17,196 bases of DNA from GCA-2712985 sp964515905 (GTDB lineage Bacteria > Pseudomonadota > Alphaproteobacteria > UBA7887). Positions 14,669-17,196 of the stretch are shown one piece after another. Under the pieces are notes generated by a model, which was not told the origin of the DNA, did no database searches, and was given only the letters and a program-made list of their open reading frames with translations. A program made the position numbers and the translations under genes. The DNA is taken from contig CAZEWK010000078.1 of assembly GCA_964515905.1 (NCBI GenBank), forward strand, positions 1 through 17,196, in the 5' to 3' direction. Position 1 is the first letter of the stretch. Each line of letters opens with the position of its first letter.

Positions 14669-15274
14669 ATGAAACTTTACCACGCTCCAAATACAAGATC
14701 TGTTCGAATTGTATGGCTGTTTGAAGAATTGAAGCTTCCGTATGAACTAGAAAAGTACAAACTCGGTGATCCTGGAATGCGAACACCCGAATATTTAAGA
14801 ATACATCCTATGGGACGAGTGCCTGTACTCGAAGATGGATCCGAAAAACTTTTTGAATCCGGAGCAATTGTTCAATACGTTCTTGCAAAATATGGTGATG
14901 GTAAACTTGTTCCCAACATACAGTCTTCTGACTTTTCCCAATATCTACAGTGGTTCCACTATGCTGAAGGAATGATAATGCCTCAAGTTAATATAATAGT
15001 GGTCGAAAGTATTTTATTACCTGAAGATCGCCGAAACCAAGTCAATCTTGAGCGCGCAACGAAACTGCTAACCCGAATGTTAACAGCGGTTGAGAAAGGT
15101 TTGGATGGAAAAGAGTTTCTAGCGGGAAATTTCAGTGGGGCAGACATTATGACAGGTCACGCCTGCGTCGTGTCCTCCCGATTGGGTGCAGATATTACAG
15201 ATAAACCCAATGTCGCTTCCTATATCGAGCGCCTCAGTGAAAGACCTGCTCTGAAAACTGCCTTCCAAACCTGA
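14669..15274 (+). CDS. Glutathione S-transferase family protein (third of three)
   Basis: A 201-residue GST unlike the other two in the window. The N-terminal domain has 'HAPNTRSVRIVWLFEE' (5-20), in which Asn8, Thr9 and Ser11 are candidates for glutathione activation, the cis-proline Pro52 (GRVPVLEDG) and the Glu63-Ser64 pair (FESGAIVQY). The helical domain ends with 'FSGADIMTGHACVV'. This pattern is common in proteobacterial GSTs of unassigned substrate. AGG lies about 11 bases before the ATG. It has its own strong promoter candidate and is followed, after an 83-base gap, by homoserine dehydrogenase, to which it has no obvious functional link. Confidence 0.88.
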   Translation: MKLYHAPNTRSVRIVWLFEELKLPYELEKYKLGDPGMRTPEYLRIHPMGRVPVLEDGSEKLFESGAIVQYVLAKYGDGKLVPNIQSSDFSQYLQWFHYAEGMIMPQVNIIVVESILLPEDRRNQVNLERATKLLTRMLTAVEKGLDGKEFLAGNFSGADIMTGHACVVSSRLGADITDKPNVASYIERLSERPALKTAFQT

Positions 15275-15357
15275 CTTGAGGTCTATACGGCACAATGTTC
15301 TTGAAATACCAATCGTCCGATTTCGGGTCTCGCCATAGGCTAGTAGGAGAAAATTGA

Positions 15358-16662
15358 ATGACCATACTTCGCGTGGGCATTGCCGGACTCGGTACGGTGG
15401 GTGGGGGCCTATTTAGGCTCCTAGTAAACCAAACAGAGACCATCGCAGAACGTTGCGGAAGGACTATCTCAGTGACAGCGATATCTGCCAGAGACAGAGA
15501 TAAGGAGCGCGATCTAAATTTGTCGGGCATCAAGTGGCATGAGGACGCTGTCTCACTGGCCCGAGACGATAATGTCGATGTGGTCTGTGAATTAATTGGG
15601 GGAACTGATGGAATTGCCCTCCAAGTCTGCGAATCAGCACTAAGTTCTGGGAAAGATGTCGTAACCGCCAACAAGGCCATGCTGGCTGTGCATGGCGCAC
15701 GACTGGCTTCCTTAGCTGAGAAACATGACGTTGAAATATACTACGAAGCAGCCGTCGCCGGCGGCATCCCTATTATTAAATCTATACGAGAAGGACTTTC
15801 GGGGAATAGAATTTCTGGAGTAGTCGGCATTCTGAATGGCACCTGCAATTATATTTTGACGGATATGCATGACGCAGCATTAGCGGGCGAATCGCGCGAC
15901 TTTAATAAAGTCCTGAAGGAAGCCCAACGTTTAGGTTATGCCGAATCGGACCCTTCAACGGATATTGATGGAATCGATGCAGCGCACAAACTTTGCATTC
16001 TGACCAGTGTTGCCTTTGGCACCAAAATTGACTTTACCTCGACATATGTAGAGGGCATTCGCCACATTAGTGCTGTCGATGTTGAATATGCTGTGGAGCT
16101 AGGATATCGAATAAAATTGTTGGCTATTGCACGGATCAGGAAAAACGGAATTCAGCAACGAGTGCATCCATGTATGGTAAGGGAACGAACAACGATTGCT
16201 CGTGTTGACGGTGTTAATAACGCGATAGTAGTACAAAGCGATTTTGCCGGAACCACTATCTACGAAGGACCCGGAGCGGGGGGGGATGCGACCGCATCTG
16301 CCGTTGCAGCGGATTTAGTTGATGTTGCCAAGCAACACCGCACCCCGACCTTTGCGGTCCCGACCTCCAGTCTCGACAAGCCCTCTTTTGCTCCCATCGA
16401 TCAAATTGCTAGCGCTTACTACATACGCCTGATGCTTGTGGATAAACCAGGTGTAATTGCAGACATTGCGGCATGCCTTCGTGACCAAGAGGTCTCGGTC
16501 GAATCCATGTTGCAAAGAAGGCGAAGCCCTGGAGATGTGGTCCCGGTAGTATTGACTACGCATGATTCGACAGAGGCTTCGGTGCGGCTTGCGTTAAATA
16601 CGATGGAGACCCTTCCTTCTGTAACAGAAAAACCCCAGATGATCCGCATTGAAGACATATAA
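15358..16662 (+). CDS. hom: Homoserine dehydrogenase with C-terminal ACT domain
   Basis: A 434-residue NAD(P)-dependent homoserine dehydrogenase, which reduces aspartate semialdehyde to homoserine on the route to threonine, methionine and isoleucine. The nucleotide motif GLGTVGGG is at 10-17 and 'VVTANKAML' with Lys106 follows. The core 'AAVAGGIPIIKSIREGLSGN' (131-150) and 'GILNGTCNYIL' (157-167) are diagnostic. Catalytic Glu196, Asp207 and Lys211 align with the yeast enzyme's Glu208, Asp219 and Lys223. Residues from about 353 form an ACT domain (LVDKPGVIADIA), which usually mediates feedback control by threonine. The standard-length monofunctional form carries no aspartokinase fusion. The ribosome binding site AGGAGA lies ahead of the ATG. 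Threonine synthase, often next to it, is not in the window. Confidence 0.95.
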   Translation: MTILRVGIAGLGTVGGGLFRLLVNQTETIAERCGRTISVTAISARDRDKERDLNLSGIKWHEDAVSLARDDNVDVVCELIGGTDGIALQVCESALSSGKDVVTANKAMLAVHGARLASLAEKHDVEIYYEAAVAGGIPIIKSIREGLSGNRISGVVGILNGTCNYILTDMHDAALAGESRDFNKVLKEAQRLGYAESDPSTDIDGIDAAHKLCILTSVAFGTKIDFTSTYVEGIRHISAVDVEYAVELGYRIKLLAIARIRKNGIQQRVHPCMVRERTTIARVDGVNNAIVVQSDFAGTTIYEGPGAGGDATASAVAADLVDVAKQHRTPTFAVPTSSLDKPSFAPIDQIASAYYIRLMLVDKPGVIADIAACLRDQEVSVESMLQRRRSPGDVVPVVLTTHDSTEASVRLALNTMETLPSVTEKPQMIRIEDI

Positions 16663-16687
16663 ACAAAATTGGGAAAGTTAGTAACCT

Positions 16688-17131
16688 ATGGTTAGCAGCG
16701 AAATTCAAACATCCTCCTGGAAAACCTCAGCACACGCTACGTTGCATTGCCTAATCGGGTGTTCGATAGGAGAAGTTCTTGGATTACTCATTGGTGTCTC
16801 TCTTGGCATAGGTGTATTCTGGACTGTCGTATTAGCTGTTTTTTTAGCTTTTGTGGTTGGAATTTCGTTAGCGGTTATACCGATAATAAAAGACAAAGGC
16901 CTGAGCCTGAAAGACGCCCTAAAGATCGTTTGGATTGGCGAAGTAATCTCCATAAGTGTCATGGAGTTTGCCATGAATGCAACAGATTTAAGTGTAGGTG
17001 GGTTAGACGTTTCCACCATTTGGGCAATCCCATTTTGGATTGGCATTGCATTAGCAATCCCTGCCGGCTATCTCGCCGCCTGGCCGGTGAACCACTTTTT
17101 GTTAATAAAGCACCTCAAATCGTGCCACTGA
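16688..17131 (+). CDS. DUF4396 family membrane protein
   Basis: A 147-residue membrane protein with four likely helices (about 27-43, 43-67, 86-101 and 110-133). The N-terminal motif His20-Cys21-x2-Gly24-Cys25-x2-Gly28-Glu29 and the C-terminal 'LLIKHLKSCH' are features I associate with DUF4396. The conserved His/Cys residues suggest metal or haem contact within the membrane, but no function is known to me and this is inference. It starts 25 bases after the homoserine dehydrogenase stop, with a poor ribosome binding site, so co-transcription is plausible. Downstream, 17132-17196 shows no gene start. Confidence 0.75.
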   Translation: MVSSEIQTSSWKTSAHATLHCLIGCSIGEVLGLLIGVSLGIGVFWTVVLAVFLAFVVGISLAVIPIIKDKGLSLKDALKIVWIGEVISISVMEFAMNATDLSVGGLDVSTIWAIPFWIGIALAIPAGYLAAWPVNHFLLIKHLKSCH

Positions 17132-17196
17132 AACAAACTCAACCTTTTATATCTGATCTCATGCCCCGAGCACCAACGCGGTGAGGTGCAGGCGAC

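Noticed and set aside
15234..15680. 148-residue open frame on the - strand across the start of homoserine dehydrogenase
   Set aside because: It lies antisense to clearly conserved coding sequence, has a Ser/Pro/Thr-rich composition typical of shadow frames and no motif.
16747..17184. 145-residue + strand frame overlapping the DUF4396 gene
   Set aside because: It is shifted relative to a membrane protein with recognisable motifs, and its product is rich in Arg, Cys and Trp with no membrane pattern.
1..17196. CRISPR arrays, insertion sequences, prophage genes, tRNA or rRNA
   Set aside because: No regularly spaced repeats, transposase motifs, terminal inverted repeats flanking genes, or cloverleaf-like sequences were seen on reading through the window.

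Overview
The window is 17.2 kb of densely coding bacterial DNA with a G+C content that looks close to the mid-40s by eye. It holds 18 protein genes, 17 on the + strand and one on the - strand. I found no rRNA, tRNA, CRISPR array, insertion sequence or phage gene. The homoserine dehydrogenase resembles the alphaproteobacterial type, and the number of glutathione transferases fits a glutathione-using proteobacterium. My best guess is an uncultured, probably aquatic, alphaproteobacterium of moderate G+C. This rests on protein resemblance read by eye, not on a search.

Layout. (1) 1-744: the 3' part of a lactonase-like metallo-beta-lactamase-fold hydrolase, closed by a strong intrinsic terminator at 767-798. 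(2) 827-4894: a tightly packed four-gene operon for an uncharacterised GldA/GldF/GldG-type ABC exporter: ATPase, ABC-2 permease, GldG-like membrane-anchored protein and a DUF4340-like partner. (3) 4950-15274: a long run of small-molecule enzymes: mandelate racemase/enolase superfamily enzyme, phytanoyl-CoA dioxygenase-like oxygenase, zinc-free medium-chain reductase, YkgJ-type cysteine-cluster protein, glutathione transferase (GST), enoyl-CoA hydratase/isomerase, family III CoA-transferase, short-chain dehydrogenase, a zeta-like GST on the - strand, a luciferase-like monooxygenase and a third GST. (4) 15358-17131: homoserine dehydrogenase with a C-terminal ACT domain, then a small DUF4396 membrane protein.

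How the genes may work together. The middle block looks like a catabolic island. Oxygenases (PhyH-like, luciferase-like) could introduce oxygen. The CoA-transferase could activate a carboxylic acid. The hydratase/isomerase, short-chain dehydrogenase and zinc-free reductase could then run beta-oxidation-like steps. The three different GSTs suggest glutathione conjugation, isomerisation or detoxification of a reactive intermediate. The substrate cannot be read from the sequence. No transcriptional regulator or substrate transporter dedicated to the island lies in the window.

The best candidates for new biology are this island with three divergent GSTs, the histidine-rich insertion in the GldG-like protein together with His-rich patches in its DUF4340-like partner, and the zeta-like GST in which the usual active-site Cys position is Ala.
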